Source: Corynebacterium diphtheriae
Lineage (GTDB): Bacteria > Actinomycetota > Actinomycetes > Mycobacteriales > Mycobacteriaceae
Reading direction: 5' to 3'
Assembly: GCF_001457455.1 (NCBI RefSeq)
Contig: NZ_LN831026.1
Coordinates: 930,001-994,000, forward strand
DNA: 64,000 bases
This document shows positions 48,222 through 60,322 of the stretch, piece after piece. Positions within the stretch are counted from its first letter, which is position 1, and the number at the start of each line of letters is the position of its first letter. The translations under genes were made by a program, and so were the position numbers. The notes below the pieces were generated by a model. It made no database searches. It saw only the letters and a list, made by a program, of their open reading frames with translations, and was not told the origin of the DNA.

Positions 48222-49358
48222 ATGCAGACTCGCTACTTTGATCATGCCGCAACAACTCCAATCCGTGAGACAGCTCGTGCTGCATGGCTCGAGTACGCAG
48301 GCATGGCTAATCCTGCTAGCCAATATGCTTCTGGCCGTGCTGCTCGCAGCGTGCTTGATACGGCACGTGAACAGATCTCTCAGTTGTTGGGCTGTGAGCC
48401 TATTGAAGTAATTTTCACAGCCTCGGGCACCGAATCTGACAATATTGGGGTCCATGGCTTGTGGAAGGCCCGTCAGGGACAAGCTCCCAACCGGATTGTG
48501 ACCACAACAATTGAACATCCAGGCGTGTTAGAAACAGTCAAAGCATTGGAAGCGCATGGTGCCAACTTAGATTTCCTTCCCGTCGACTCTCATGGAGCGA
48601 TTGCAAATGTTGATGCGTTAAGCACGCCAGCCGCTGTTGCAGCGGTCATGTGGGCAAATAATGAAACTGGTGCGATTCAACCTATTGAAAAGGTCATCGC
48701 AGCCGCTAAAGAAGTAGACACTCCTGTCCACGTTGATGCAGTGCAAGTGGTAGGACACCAGCACATTAATTTCGATGTATTGGGAGCTACGACTCTTGCG
48801 GCCAGTGCTCACAAATTCGGAGGGCCACGTGGAGTTGGCCTACTACTCGCACGGCGTTCGCCAGCGCCACAACCTGTCATGTTTGGCGGCGGGCAAGAAC
48901 GCAGTATTCGTTCGGGAACTGTCGACGTAGCTGGGGCGGCGGCAACCGCGGCCGCACTGGCAGAAGCGGTAAACGAGGTCGACGAAGAAACTACGCGGTT
49001 GCGTTATCTGGTTAATAAGTTGCGAGATCACGTCGTCGCTACAATCGACAACACCGTTGTCCACACCCCGCGCCATAGCTTGCCAGGCCACCTTCACCTG
49101 TCATTCCCCGGCGCGGAAGGCGACAGCCTCATCATGTTGTTGGATTCGTTGGGGCTTGAGGCTTCAACGGGCTCTGCATGCTCCAACGGAGTAAACAGGG
49201 CAAGCCATGTGCTTCTTGCAATGGGCGTTTCAGAATCTACTGCTCGAAGCGCGGTACGTTTTACACTTGGTGCCACCACGACCGAGGAGGACGTCGATAC
49301 GCTTATTGCTCAGCTTCCTGATGTGGTTGCGCGTGCTCGTCTTGCAGGAATGGCTTAA
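48222..49358 (+). CDS. cysteine desulfurase (NifS/IscS-like)
   Basis: A 378-residue class V PLP enzyme that takes sulfur from cysteine. The start YFDHAATTPIRE is typical. The PLP lysine is in LAASAHKFGGPRGVG, with HVDAVQ before it. The sulfur-carrying cysteine is in STGSACSNGVN. With mnmA next on this strand, it probably supplies sulfur for tRNA 2-thiouridine; a role in Fe-S assembly is also possible. In M. tuberculosis iscS (Rv3025c) precedes mnmA in the same way. Its stop codon overlaps the stop of the convergent gene (TTAA at 49355-49358). Confidence 0.93.
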   Translation: MQTRYFDHAATTPIRETARAAWLEYAGMANPASQYASGRAARSVLDTAREQISQLLGCEPIEVIFTASGTESDNIGVHGLWKARQGQAPNRIVTTTIEHPGVLETVKALEAHGANLDFLPVDSHGAIANVDALSTPAAVAAVMWANNETGAIQPIEKVIAAAKEVDTPVHVDAVQVVGHQHINFDVLGATTLAASAHKFGGPRGVGLLLARRSPAPQPVMFGGGQERSIRSGTVDVAGAAATAAALAEAVNEVDEETTRLRYLVNKLRDHVVATIDNTVVHTPRHSLPGHLHLSFPGAEGDSLIMLLDSLGLEASTGSACSNGVNRASHVLLAMGVSESTARSAVRFTLGATTTEEDVDTLIAQLPDVVARARLAGMA

Positions 49359-50203
49359 TCGTGTCGTGCGGTGGATGAGGAACTGAAATTCTTTGTCCAG
49401 TTGTCGCCCTTAAATTGGGCGGGTACTCCGCCGCCGAGAAGTAGGCGTGTTAATGCTTGTTGTTCTTGGTCAGTGGGGAGTTGGGTGTCCGTGGCAATCA
49501 AAATGATGTTGCCGTAGCGTCGTCCCTTCAACATGGTAGGGTCGGCGATGCAGGCAACGTGATCGAAAACTTCACGCAAACCTTGTACTTCCGCTTTTGC
49601 AACGTTGAGGTCGCGATGGTCGCCGCAGTTTGCAACATAAAGTCCCCCAGGAGAAAGCGCTTGGTGGCATTGCTGAAAAAATTCGACTGTGGTGAGTCGA
49701 CGGGGAGTTTGATTACCTGCAAAAACATCGCGAATGATGACATCGCGGGAGCTGGGCACAAATGTTTGGGCTACTTCCCAAGCATCGCCAACACGGATCT
49801 TGAGCTGAGGAGATCGAGGCAAATCAAACCACTCCCGCACCAGCGTGGCTAAGGTCGCATCGAGTTCCACCACCGTGTTACGCGCATTGGGGTAGCGGTG
49901 GCATACGTAGCGGGCGAGTGTGCAGGCACCGCCACCTAGGTGCGTTACGCGTAGTTTTTTCGGATCGCTATGGGTAGTAACAAACCAATCGACGATAGCC
50001 GCGATCCAACGCATATATTCATATTCCAATTGCTCAGGATCTTGGGCGATATGGCTGGATGGGACACCATTAACGTAAACCTCGAACGCATGGGGCAAAA
50101 AAGAATCGGCACGAAGCTCTACTTCACCTGTCGTTGTCGGATACACCCCAGGAACTGGGCCGTGCGCATGCGACTGAGAACTATTCTTGCTTTTTCTTCC
50201 CAT
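49355..50203 (-). CDS. spermidine-synthase-like methyltransferase-fold protein
   Basis: A 282-residue protein with a Rossmann SAM-type fold of the polyamine aminopropyltransferase family: VTHLGGGACTLARYV is the nucleotide motif, NTVVELDATLATLVREWF the acidic second strand, and VIIRDVFAGNQTP the region where true synthases have their catalytic Asp. SpeE activity is not certain; many such proteins in actinobacteria are uncharacterised. ATG 50203 is taken; a GTG two codons earlier is possible. The gene is inserted on the opposite strand between the desulfurase and mnmA. Confidence 0.8.
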   Translation of the reverse strand: MGRKSKNSSQSHAHGPVPGVYPTTTGEVELRADSFLPHAFEVYVNGVPSSHIAQDPEQLEYEYMRWIAAIVDWFVTTHSDPKKLRVTHLGGGACTLARYVCHRYPNARNTVVELDATLATLVREWFDLPRSPQLKIRVGDAWEVAQTFVPSSRDVIIRDVFAGNQTPRRLTTVEFFQQCHQALSPGGLYVANCGDHRDLNVAKAEVQGLREVFDHVACIADPTMLKGRRYGNIILIATDTQLPTDQEQQALTRLLLGGGVPAQFKGDNWTKNFSSSSTARHD

Positions 50204-50277
50204 AATCACTCGATGCTACGCGGTTAGTATTAGAACACGGGATTTTGGGGTAACTGTGCACATGACAGCAAATTGTT

Positions 50278-50310
50278 ACCACGGTGAGAAAAAGACTAGG
50301 CTACCGTGGT
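50278..50310 (+). promoter_or_regulatory. hairpin in the mnmA leader
   Basis: ACCACGGT (50278-50285) pairs with ACCGTGGT (50303-50310), then ggtttta. It could be an attenuator for mnmA, or a terminator of transcripts entering from upstream. Confidence 0.4.
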
Positions 50311-50359
50311 GGTTTTAGTTGGATACCAAGCACCGACAAAGTAGGAGTAAGAGAAACCC

Positions 50360-51460
50360 ATGCGAGTTCTAGCAGCAATGAGCGGTGGCGTTGATTCCGC
50401 GGTGGCGGCCGCCCGTGCAGTCGCAGCCGGACACGATGTGGTGGGTGTACACCTTGCCTTATCTCAAGATCCGCAAACGGTGAGGGAATCTTCACGAGGA
50501 TGTTGCTCGTTGGAGGACTCTGCTGATGCGCGCCGAGTATGCGACAAGCTTGGTATCCCATTTTATGTCTGGGATTTTTCTGATCGTTTCAAAGAAGATG
50601 TGATTGATGATTTCATCTCTTCGTATGAGGCGGGAGAAACTCCGAATCCCTGCTTGCGGTGCAATGAGAAGATCAAATTTGCTGCCCTCCTAGAGCGAGG
50701 CATTGCCTTGGGTTTTGATGCGGTGGTGACCGGTCATTATGCACGTTTGACTCAGCCGGTTGATGGCGGCGATGGCTATCTGAGGCGTTCGATTGATCCG
50801 GACAAAGACCAGTCCTATGTGCTGGGAGTCCTCGGAGCTCATGAGATTGCGCATTGCATGTTCCCTGTAGGCGACACCGTGAAGCCAAAGATCAGGGAAG
50901 AAGCTGCTGCCATGGGATTTTCGGTGGCTAAGAAGCCGGATTCTTATGACATCTGCTTTATTCCAGATGGCAACACCCAGGCATTTTTGGGACGCCATAT
51001 TGGGCTACGTCCTGGAATGATTGTGGATTCTGATGGCAATGAGCTAAAAGAACACGATGGGGCCTGGAATTACACCATCGGTCAACGTAAAGGGCTTGAC
51101 ATTAAGCAGCCTGCGGCTGATGGTAAGCCTCGTTACGTTACGGACATTGACGCTGCAACGGGAACGGTTACCGTTGGATCGCGTGAGAACTTGAAGGTGA
51201 TTGCGTTGACTGCTGATCGGCTGAAGTACTTGCACCCAGCTATGACAGGTAGCTTTGAGGCTGAAGTCCAAGTTCGTGCCCATGGCAGTGTGGTTGCTTG
51301 TAGCGTGATGGTCAACGAGAGTGACGACACCATGCGAGTGGAATTGCATACCCCGTTGTCTGGTGTTGCTCGAGGCCAAGCCGCCGTGATCTATCTTCCT
51401 GATGACGATGGCGATATTGTCCTAGGATCTGGCACGATTTGTGCCACTGAACACCAGTAG
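50360..51460 (+). CDS. mnmA: tRNA-specific 2-thiouridylase
   Basis: A 366-residue enzyme that puts sulfur on U34 of tRNA-Lys, -Glu and -Gln. The PP-loop is [14 protein letters not shown] near the N-terminus, the first catalytic cysteine is in [12 protein letters not shown], the second in [11 protein letters not shown], and the tRNA-binding FTIGQRKGL block appears as [10 protein letters not shown]. The ATG at 50360 has TAGGAG at moderate distance. The upstream cysteine desulfurase is its likely sulfur donor. Confidence 0.96.
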   Translation: MRVLAAMSGGVDSAVAAARAVAAGHDVVGVHLALSQDPQTVRESSRGCCSLEDSADARRVCDKLGIPFYVWDFSDRFKEDVIDDFISSYEAGETPNPCLRCNEKIKFAALLERGIALGFDAVVTGHYARLTQPVDGGDGYLRRSIDPDKDQSYVLGVLGAHEIAHCMFPVGDTVKPKIREEAAAMGFSVAKKPDSYDICFIPDGNTQAFLGRHIGLRPGMIVDSDGNELKEHDGAWNYTIGQRKGLDIKQPAADGKPRYVTDIDAATGTVTVGSRENLKVIALTADRLKYLHPAMTGSFEAEVQVRAHGSVVACSVMVNESDDTMRVELHTPLSGVARGQAAVIYLPDDDGDIVLGSGTICATEHQ

Positions 51461-51488
51461 CGAAGTGGGAAAGAGGTTGGGTCACTCC

Positions 51489-52556
51489 ATGGCGGAGTCT
51501 GTAGGTTTCTTGGAATCGGTCGCGTGCGCGTTGGGTCCAATGCCAGGGCTTGATCTTTACCAAGCTGCTGATGTGATCGTGGGGGAGACTGGTGACTGTA
51601 TGGCTCTGCCTGAGCTGGTGCAGCGTGGTGTGACAGATCAATTAGTTGGGCGAACCTGTGCGCTGTTGCCAGAACTTCCTGTGGAAAAAGGTCCGCGGTC
51701 GTGGCGGCTTAGTGTTCGTCCTCAAATTGCTACTCGTAGATTGTGGGATGGGATTGAACGCGATCTTGATGATCTTGAGCAGCAATGGGGGAATGCTTCA
51801 CTAATAAAAACTAGGCTTATGGGACCGTGGTCGCTAGCTACTCGGATTGAGCTAGCGAATGGGCACCGTGCCGTCACCGATCGAGGGGCTGTGCGTGACA
51901 TCGCAGCCATCATGGCTGAGGCTATCCATGAGCACTGCGGGGACCTGAGGCGTCGTTTCGGGGCACAGGTGGTAGTGCAGCTTCATGAGCCCGATGCGGT
52001 TGCCTTGATGCACGGTACTGTGCCAGGTACTACGGATTTTGATGTTATTCGCGCCGTCCATGTAAAAGATCTAGTTGAAGTACTAGCTCCGCTTGTGAGT
52101 TCGGTGCAGTCGCATGAACACAGCGCGGTTGTGCTTAGCGCAATCTCGGCGGCAGCGGTGCCGCAATCTGAATCTACGGCCGCCGCTATCGAGCTGATGC
52201 GACAGTCAGGAGCCACATCGATGGTGATAAATCCTCATGATCTTTGTGGCACGAAGACTCTCGATGCCTGCGGTAATGCGCTCTCGAGTGGCGTTGGCGC
52301 TATATGGGCATTGCCGGCTCCGGGTTTGTCTACACCAACACCGGTAGGAGAGCTTGTTGAGGACCCAGAGCGCCACGCTGCTATTCAACTGGCCAAACTT
52401 ATCGACGAAATGGGGCTTGACCGTTCTGTTTTGGAGACAAGTTCTGTAACACAACAGCTTTTCACGCTGCCATCTACGATCCTCGATGCGGCCCGACACC
52501 TCCAGCACATCGTGCGGGTACGCACGATGCTGCGTGAAGATGCAGGTGACCTTTAA
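51489..52556 (+). CDS. MetE-like (UROD/MetE fold) protein, Rv3015c type
   Basis: A protein of about 355 residues resembling the C-terminal barrel of cobalamin-independent methionine synthase, but short and without the usual His-Cys-Cys zinc set: the late motif reads NPHDLCGTKT. The N-terminus has ALGPMPG, typical of this actinobacterial family, which sits between mnmA and ligA in Mycobacterium too. Catalysis as a methionine synthase is doubtful. Starts at 51465 (GTG) or 51441 are possible; ATG 51489 has AGAGG upstream at long distance. Confidence 0.75.
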   Translation: MAESVGFLESVACALGPMPGLDLYQAADVIVGETGDCMALPELVQRGVTDQLVGRTCALLPELPVEKGPRSWRLSVRPQIATRRLWDGIERDLDDLEQQWGNASLIKTRLMGPWSLATRIELANGHRAVTDRGAVRDIAAIMAEAIHEHCGDLRRRFGAQVVVQLHEPDAVALMHGTVPGTTDFDVIRAVHVKDLVEVLAPLVSSVQSHEHSAVVLSAISAAAVPQSESTAAAIELMRQSGATSMVINPHDLCGTKTLDACGNALSSGVGAIWALPAPGLSTPTPVGELVEDPERHAAIQLAKLIDEMGLDRSVLETSSVTQQLFTLPSTILDAARHLQHIVRVRTMLREDAGDL

Positions 52557-52599
52557 ATCTGTCAGCGCTTCACACGAGGTGGCTCCATATGGTCGTGTG

Positions 52600-53304
52600 T
52601 TAGCGCGAATTTTGCATTGGCCACCCGAAATTGACAGTTGATGTATCTCGGCCAAGCCCATCGAGGTATTTCTTCATGTCTTTTTGCAGCTCGTAGTACT
52701 GAACTGCTTGATACTCCATTAATTCATCATGTGAGTAGGCCGCTAGATCGTCTTTAAAGCGTTTCTTCGCCTGCATCCATGCAATACGTGCAGCGGCTAA
52801 GGCATCAGAGGTTGCCTCATGAGCATTGTCCATCCGCACACCATAAACAGAACACAAATCGGTCAGAGTACGCTTTCCTTTACGGAAGCGATCCATACTG
52901 CGGTCAATCAAATATGGGTCGTACACTGGGCCCTTAACAACAAAATCTCCGGTGAGCTGGCGTAATACCGTCAAATCGTACGGTGCGTTGTACACCACAA
53001 GGGTGAATCCTTCTTCCCATGCAGCATAGATTTCATCAACGGTGCGTTTGAGCACGGCCTCGTGTGGTTCGCCGTGTTCACGGGCATACTCTGTGCTAAT
53101 TCCATGAACTTTGCTGGCGGCTTCTGGGATTTCTACTCCTGGATCAGCTAGCAATTCCACAGGATGGGCGCCAGAACTATCAATTCGTACCAACGCAGAA
53201 GTGACAATGCGTGCTTCGAAAGGATTGGCAGAGGTGGTTTCTAAATCGAAACTCAAGACATGTGCGGGATTAAAAGATTGGTCGGGAGCTGCAATGTTAT
53301 TCAT
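52600..53304 (-). CDS. DnaQ-like 3'-5' exonuclease
   Basis: A 234-residue DEDDh exonuclease domain protein: motif I FDLETT (Asp and Glu), motif II VVYNAPYDL (Asp) and motif III with His and Asp in NAHEATSDALAA. It resembles the epsilon proofreading subunit but is a separate small protein, likely acting in DNA repair or RNA trimming. ATG 53304 is chosen over the longer reading from 53334. It is divergent from ligA. Confidence 0.88.
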   Translation of the reverse strand: MNNIAAPDQSFNPAHVLSFDLETTSANPFEARIVTSALVRIDSSGAHPVELLADPGVEIPEAASKVHGISTEYAREHGEPHEAVLKRTVDEIYAAWEEGFTLVVYNAPYDLTVLRQLTGDFVVKGPVYDPYLIDRSMDRFRKGKRTLTDLCSVYGVRMDNAHEATSDALAAARIAWMQAKKRFKDDLAAYSHDELMEYQAVQYYELQKDMKKYLDGLGRDTSTVNFGWPMQNSR

Positions 53305-53331
53305 AACGCTTACCCTAGAGAATAACCGTGA

Positions 53332-55434
<2,103 letters not shown>

Positions 55435-55444
55435 GACATAAAAC

Positions 55445-55488
55445 AGTACGCCCTCCGAAGTGATGAAAAGTGCTTCGGAGGGCGTACT
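55445..55488. terminator. bidirectional terminator after ligA
   Basis: Perfect 16-bp inverted repeat (55445-55460 with 55473-55488), followed by gagttgtttt; serves convergent ligA and the ACT gene. Confidence 0.85.
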
Positions 55489-55496
55489 GAGTTGTT

Positions 55497-56159
55497 TTAG
55501 TGTTTGAGCAGGCTGCCGAGGATCTTTCCTAGGTTTCCAATGTGCTCAATCTCGCTGGACAAATAATCTGGTCCGCCTACGCGGCCGATGACCAATACAA
55601 GATCGGTTCCGGTCAGCGGTGCAGCAATGAGTGAAGAATCTAAGATGGCCCAACTCTCAGGGATCCACGATTCTTTTTCTGGTTGTAAAATACGCGCCTG
55701 TTCGATCGGTAGGGCGGAAGGATTGGAGCCGTCGTCAGCCGGTGCTCCATTAGAAGCGGTTACTCGGGTGACGGGATTTTTTGCGCGCAGCAAGATCGCC
55801 CACGACGAGGTGAGGGCCTGTGGCATCTTATTAACCATGTCAGCCAGCAGTGTCGAATTAGTTGAAGCTCCTGCGACAGATGCCAACATAGCGATTTGAC
55901 CACGCCTATCAACGCGCCCAGAAAATGGGCGGATGGAGTCAACCTCTACACCTTCGACCTCATGCGCTGCCGTGATCAGCTCATCAGCCATGGTGCCTGC
56001 GGGAAGCTCCACGACCATGTCATCAGTTACGGTACCGTTGCTAAACGCTTCGACAACATCAACGGAAGAAATGTTGCCCCCGATAAGACCTACTGCCTCA
56101 GCGACACGGCCAAGGCTTCCTGGTTCATCGGGAATTTGCACACGGATGAGATAGGACAT
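55497..56159 (-). CDS. ACT domain protein
   Basis: A 220-residue protein with an N-terminal ACT domain (VQIPDEPGSLGRVAEAVGLIGGNISSVDVVE) and a C-terminal domain that looks GAF-like. ACT domains bind amino acids; no ligand can be named. It matches the Rv3013 position between ligA and gatC in M. tuberculosis. The ATG at 56159 starts the gene; it is divergent from gatC. Confidence 0.85.
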   Translation of the reverse strand: MSYLIRVQIPDEPGSLGRVAEAVGLIGGNISSVDVVEAFSNGTVTDDMVVELPAGTMADELITAAHEVEGVEVDSIRPFSGRVDRRGQIAMLASVAGASTNSTLLADMVNKMPQALTSSWAILLRAKNPVTRVTASNGAPADDGSNPSALPIEQARILQPEKESWIPESWAILDSSLIAAPLTGTDLVLVIGRVGGPDYLSSEIEHIGNLGKILGSLLKH

Positions 56160-56408
56160 TTGTTAATCAGCGCCTTTATTTTGCAGTGGACCATTCATAA
56201 AACAGAAAATGAGCACTGCACTTTATTGGAGATGGGTTAATAAAATCTGTACTAAACAACAGTATGTGGGCAGTTTAGCAATCACAAGGGGTACAAGGTC
56301 GGAATATATCGAGGGTGCAGTAGTATGTTGTAAGTCGGATGCGTCTTTGAATGAAGGCGTCTTTGAGAATGTAGAACAACACCCCAACGTGAGTTAAGGA
56401 TCGACGTA

Positions 56409-56708
56409 GTGCCTGAGATTTCGCGCGATGAAGTCGCCCACTTGGCCAAGCTGTCTCGTTTGGCGTTGACTGATGAAGAACTGGATCGATTTGCCGAGCA
56501 AATCGACGGAATTATCGGAAACGTGAGCGCAGTGCAGCAGGTAGCAGCAGAAGGCGTGGAGCCTATGAGCCACCCGCACTCTATTAAAACCACGATGCGT
56601 GAGGACGTCGTTGAACAGATCCTCACTCCAGAACAGGCGCTTGATCAAGCACCAGCCGTCGACCAGCAGCGCTTCGTCGTGCCACAGATTTTGGGGGAGC
56701 AAGATTAA
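56409..56708 (+). CDS. gatC: aspartyl/glutamyl-tRNA amidotransferase subunit C
   Basis: The 99-residue small subunit that holds GatA and GatB together in the enzyme converting mischarged Glu-tRNA-Gln and Asp-tRNA-Asn to the amidated forms. [22 protein letters not shown] is the family start. The start is GTG at 56409 with AGGATCGA upstream. Its stop overlaps the gatA start by one base. Confidence 0.95.
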   Translation: MPEISRDEVAHLAKLSRLALTDEELDRFAEQIDGIIGNVSAVQQVAAEGVEPMSHPHSIKTTMREDVVEQILTPEQALDQAPAVDQQRFVVPQILGEQD

Positions 56709-58192
56709 TGAATAAATACCTCGTACCAGATTCCGGACTTACTTCCTTGTCCGCTGCCGAACTGGCAGAAAAAATCCACAGCCGCGAAGTAACCTCTCGT
56801 GAAGTTACCCAAGCGCACTTGGATCGCATTAATGACGTTGATGGAACTCTCCATGCGTTTCTCCACGTAGGTGTTGAGGAAGCACTGGCTGCAGCCGATG
56901 CCGTCGATGAGTCCTTGGATAAGGGAGAAGCCCCAGCATCAGCACTTGCAGGTGTCCCACTAGCGTTGAAAGACGTCTTCGTTACTACCGACGCACCCAC
57001 CACCTGTGCTTCCAAGATGCTCGAAGGCTATGTTGCTCCTTACGACGCCACCGTTACCAAGAAGATCCGCGAGGCGGGAATTCCTATCTTGGGTAAGACC
57101 AACATGGACGAATTTGCCATGGGCTCTTCTACGGAAAACTCCGCCTATGGTCCAACATTGAACCCATGGGATATCGAGCGCACTCCAGGCGGCTCCGGTG
57201 GCGGCACCTCAGCTGCACTTGCATCTGGCGAGGCGCCATTGGGTATCGGCACTGATACCGGTGGATCGATTCGCCAGCCAGCAGCCTTGACTAACACTGT
57301 GGGTGTCAAACCAACCTATGGCACGGTTTCTCGCTACGGCCTAGTGGCTTGTGCATCTTCTCTCGACCAAGGTGGCCCTACTGCGCGTACCGTTTTGGAT
57401 ACAGCATTGCTGCACGAAGTTATTGCTGGTCACGATAAGTACGATGCAACCAGTGTTAATCGTGCGGTAGCTCCTGTGGTAGCTGCTGCACGCGAAGGTG
57501 CTCGCGGTGATCTTAAAGGCACCAAGATCGGTGTGGTCAAGCAATTTGATCGTGAAGGTTACCAGCCAGGCGTTTTGGAGCAGTTCCACAAGTCTGTTGA
57601 GCAGCTTACTGCTCAGGGAGCAGAAATCGTTGAGGTTGATTGCCCTCACTTTGATGACGCATTGGCAGCGTATTACTTGATTCTTCCATGTGAAGTTTCC
57701 TCCAACCTCGCGCGTTTTGACGGTATGCGTTACGGTTTGCGTGAGGGCGATGACGGAACGCACTCTGCGGAAGAAGTCATGTCCTTGTCTCGTGCGGCAG
57801 GTTTCGGCCCAGAGGTTAAGCGTCGAATCATCTTGGGCACCTATGCCTTGTCTGTTGGCTACTACGATGCGTATTACTTGCAGGCACAGCGCGTACGTAC
57901 CCTTATTGCACAAGACTTCGCAGTGGCCTATGACAAGTGCGATGTGTTGGTCTCCCCAACGACTCCGACCACTGCTTTCAAGCTCGGCGAGAAGGTATCT
58001 GATCCATTGGCTATGTACAACTTTGACTTGTGCACCTTGCCGCTCAACCTTGCTGGCTTGTGCGGTATGTCCTTGCCATCTGGTTTGGCACCTGATTCTC
58101 AGCTTCCAACTGGTTTGCAGATTATGGCTCCTGCCTTCCAAGACGATCGTCTTTACAAGGTAGGCGCGGCATTCGAGGTTGGTCAGAAGTAA
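56708..58192 (+). CDS. gatA: glutamyl-tRNA(Gln) amidotransferase subunit A
   Basis: The 494-residue amidase subunit that frees ammonia from glutamine. The Ser-cisSer-Lys triad is visible: Lys in VPLALKDVF, Ser residues in PGGSGGGTS and [12 protein letters not shown]. It is translationally coupled to gatC. gatB is not in the window directly after it. Confidence 0.96.
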   Translation: MNKYLVPDSGLTSLSAAELAEKIHSREVTSREVTQAHLDRINDVDGTLHAFLHVGVEEALAAADAVDESLDKGEAPASALAGVPLALKDVFVTTDAPTTCASKMLEGYVAPYDATVTKKIREAGIPILGKTNMDEFAMGSSTENSAYGPTLNPWDIERTPGGSGGGTSAALASGEAPLGIGTDTGGSIRQPAALTNTVGVKPTYGTVSRYGLVACASSLDQGGPTARTVLDTALLHEVIAGHDKYDATSVNRAVAPVVAAAREGARGDLKGTKIGVVKQFDREGYQPGVLEQFHKSVEQLTAQGAEIVEVDCPHFDDALAAYYLILPCEVSSNLARFDGMRYGLREGDDGTHSAEEVMSLSRAAGFGPEVKRRIILGTYALSVGYYDAYYLQAQRVRTLIAQDFAVAYDKCDVLVSPTTPTTAFKLGEKVSDPLAMYNFDLCTLPLNLAGLCGMSLPSGLAPDSQLPTGLQIMAPAFQDDRLYKVGAAFEVGQK

Positions 58193-58230
58193 TTTTTTAG
58201 TATTTCGTAGCTAGGAGTTCTTAATACTTA

Positions 58231-58265
58231 AAGGCAGCGCTCGTAAAAACTGTGAGCGCTGCCTT
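58231..58265. terminator. bidirectional terminator after gatA
   Basis: Perfect 12-bp inverted repeat (58231-58242 with 58254-58265), between convergent gatA and the GNAT gene. Confidence 0.8.
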
Positions 58266-58293
58266 GTGGTATTTCCGCTAACAATAATGGTTG

Positions 58294-58785
58294 TTAGAAG
58301 CGGTAGCACATGATGCTAAATCCAGCATCAGAGTGACGGATATGTTGGAACCCGAGCCGTTCGTAGAGCTTTTTTGCGCGTGGATTTCCGTCGTCAACAG
58401 ACAGCGACAGTCCAGGTGCACCAAGGGTTCGTGCAAGTTCAAGGGACTTATTGAGCAAAATACTGCCTACGCCCTTGCCTCGATAACGTGGTTCGATAGC
58501 GATAGCAACTTCGGGAATGTCTTCGGATACGTACCCATAGCCATGGTCGTTGTTATTTCCCCACACAAGCCATGCACCTCCGGCTGGGATCATTTTAGGT
58601 GACCAAGCAATGAGGCCGCCGTTGGTGGGATCCCATTGTTTGACGTAAAAACGGTAGTCCTCTAAGAAATCAGCCCCAATGTCGGCATGTTCATCACCGA
58701 AAACATCGGTAAGGAAATTGAGCCGAGCAATATAAGTTCTATCGGATTCAGTTGTGGGCACTAATGTGAATTCTGAAGCTGACAT
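58294..58785 (-). CDS. GNAT family N-acetyltransferase
   Basis: A 163-residue acetyltransferase with the acetyl-CoA-binding motif A, IAIEPRYRGKGVGSILL, and motif B SLSVDDGNPRAKKLYERLGF. The substrate is unknown. The ATG at 58785 is taken. It is convergent with gatA and divergent from an MFS exporter gene. Confidence 0.88.
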   Translation of the reverse strand: MSASEFTLVPTTESDRTYIARLNFLTDVFGDEHADIGADFLEDYRFYVKQWDPTNGGLIAWSPKMIPAGGAWLVWGNNNDHGYGYVSEDIPEVAIAIEPRYRGKGVGSILLNKSLELARTLGAPGLSLSVDDGNPRAKKLYERLGFQHIRHSDAGFSIMCYRF

Positions 58786-58848
58786 GATGACAAGTCTACT
58801 ATTTTTAGGTGTATTGTGTTTCCAGTCGATTGTGAAACTAGGAGGTAG

Positions 58849-60264
58849 ATGTTGAGCACAGCAACTAAATCTGACACTCAGTATCCCACCATGCCGTTGC
58901 CGGAAAAAGAGGCATGGCCTGCACTAATTGCATTGTGTATTGGGTTTTTTATGATCCTTTTGGATCAAACCATCGTTGCCGTTGCTACTCCTGCGCTGCA
59001 AGCGGATCTTCATGCCTCCTACAACGAGGTTATTTGGGTAACGTCGGCCTATTTGCTGACTTTTGCTGTACCTCTGCTTATCACAGGGCGACTAGGGGAT
59101 CGATTCGGTCCTAAGAATATTTACATCATTGGCATGGTGATCTTTACGCTTAGTTCTCTTGCCTGTGGTTTTGCGCCAAATATGATGACGTTGATTATCG
59201 CCCGTGCGGTTCAGGGTATCGGTGCATCTATGCTGACGCCACAGACTATGAGCGTGATCAACCGTGTGTTTGCTCGTGAACGTCGTGGTGCGGCGCTAGG
59301 AATCTGGGGCAGTGTTGCCGGAATTGCTAGCCTTGCTGGCCCGATCTTAGGTGGGTTTATTACTGCTTGGGTCGGTTGGCAGTGGATCTTTTTCATCAAC
59401 GTGCCTATCGGCGTTGTGTCTGTATTTGCTGTTGCCCGCTTTGTTCCGCGTTTTAAGCCAACTGAGCGCAGTATCGACGGTTTGAGCATGGTGCTTTCTG
59501 TCGTTTCTGTTTTTGCGTTGGTGTTTGCCTTGCAACAAGGTGAATCTGCTGGCTGGGCATGGTGGATTTGGGTTGTCATGGTTGTTGGTATTGCGGTGGG
59601 CGTACTGTTTGCGTATCAGCAAAATCGTGCAGAAGCCAAGGGAAAAGATGCGCTTATGCCACTTTCGCTTTTCCGTGTACGAAACTTTTCTCTCGGAAAC
59701 ATTGGTATTGCTGCGATGGGCTTTACTATTGCTGGCACTCCGCTTCCGATCATGCTGTACCTTCAGCAGGTTCATTCGCTTACACCGCTTCAGGCCGGCT
59801 TGTTCATGATGCCCCAAGCATTGATTTCGGCGTTTTTCTCTCCACTCATCGGCCGCTGGTCTGATCATTATTCGACTAGCAAATTGGCAGGTTTTGGTTT
59901 TTCTACGATGGCTATGGGGCTTGTTTTGATCGCAGCGGTCATGATTATTGATGTCAATCTGTGGTGGTTGGTTCCGGCATTTATCGTTTATGGATTGGGC
60001 AATGCTTTTGTGTGGTCGCCAAACTCTACGTCGACCATGCGTGATTTGCCGCTTCATCACATGGGTGTGGGATCTGGCGTATATAACACGACACGACAGA
60101 TTGGTTGTGTGATTGGTTCTGCTGCGATCGGTGCAGTACTGCAGTGGCGCATTATGGCGGGGGATATGGGTGCTGCTTATGGGCAGTCGATTATTCTCGG
60201 CGCGGTGATGCTAGCGGTTGGATTTGTTTCTGCGATGTTGGCGCAAGATAAGCCCCGCCGTTAG
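58849..60264 (+). CDS. MFS drug:H+ antiporter, DHA2 (14-helix) family
   Basis: A 471-residue multidrug exporter of the EmrB/QacA type. Helix 1 contains LLDQTIVAVATPAL (motif D1); the loop 2-3 motif A is GRLGDRFGPKN; motif C is WGSVAGIASLAGPILGGF. About 14 membrane helices are visible. Substrate unknown. ATG 58849 has GGAGG just before it, only three bases apart; a TTG at 58852 would have better spacing. It ends before a weak hairpin. Confidence 0.9.
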   Translation: MLSTATKSDTQYPTMPLPEKEAWPALIALCIGFFMILLDQTIVAVATPALQADLHASYNEVIWVTSAYLLTFAVPLLITGRLGDRFGPKNIYIIGMVIFTLSSLACGFAPNMMTLIIARAVQGIGASMLTPQTMSVINRVFARERRGAALGIWGSVAGIASLAGPILGGFITAWVGWQWIFFINVPIGVVSVFAVARFVPRFKPTERSIDGLSMVLSVVSVFALVFALQQGESAGWAWWIWVVMVVGIAVGVLFAYQQNRAEAKGKDALMPLSLFRVRNFSLGNIGIAAMGFTIAGTPLPIMLYLQQVHSLTPLQAGLFMMPQALISAFFSPLIGRWSDHYSTSKLAGFGFSTMAMGLVLIAAVMIIDVNLWWLVPAFIVYGLGNAFVWSPNSTSTMRDLPLHHMGVGSGVYNTTRQIGCVIGSAAIGAVLQWRIMAGDMGAAYGQSIILGAVMLAVGFVSAMLAQDKPRR

Positions 60265-60320
60265 TCGCTTTAAAAAGGTCTCATTATCATTCTCAATGAG
60301 AGTGTGGTAGTGGGGCTTTG
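60250..60320 (+). terminator. weak terminator region after the MFS gene
   Basis: AGCCCC near 60251 can pair with GGGGCTTT near 60312, and an inner arm TCTCATT/AATGAGA lies near 60279-60302. T-run is short. Confidence 0.4.
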
Positions 60321-60322
60321 TG

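Noticed and set aside
56240..56290. Weak CTAAAC/GTTTAG dyad upstream of gatC
   Set aside because: Only six base pairs with a long loop in AT-rich sequence; no support for a function.
60278..60303. Fur/Zur-like motif (TCTCATTATCATTCTCAATGAGA)
   Set aside because: It lies between two convergent gene ends, where an operator has no promoter to act on; the match to either consensus is incomplete and a terminator arm explains it better.
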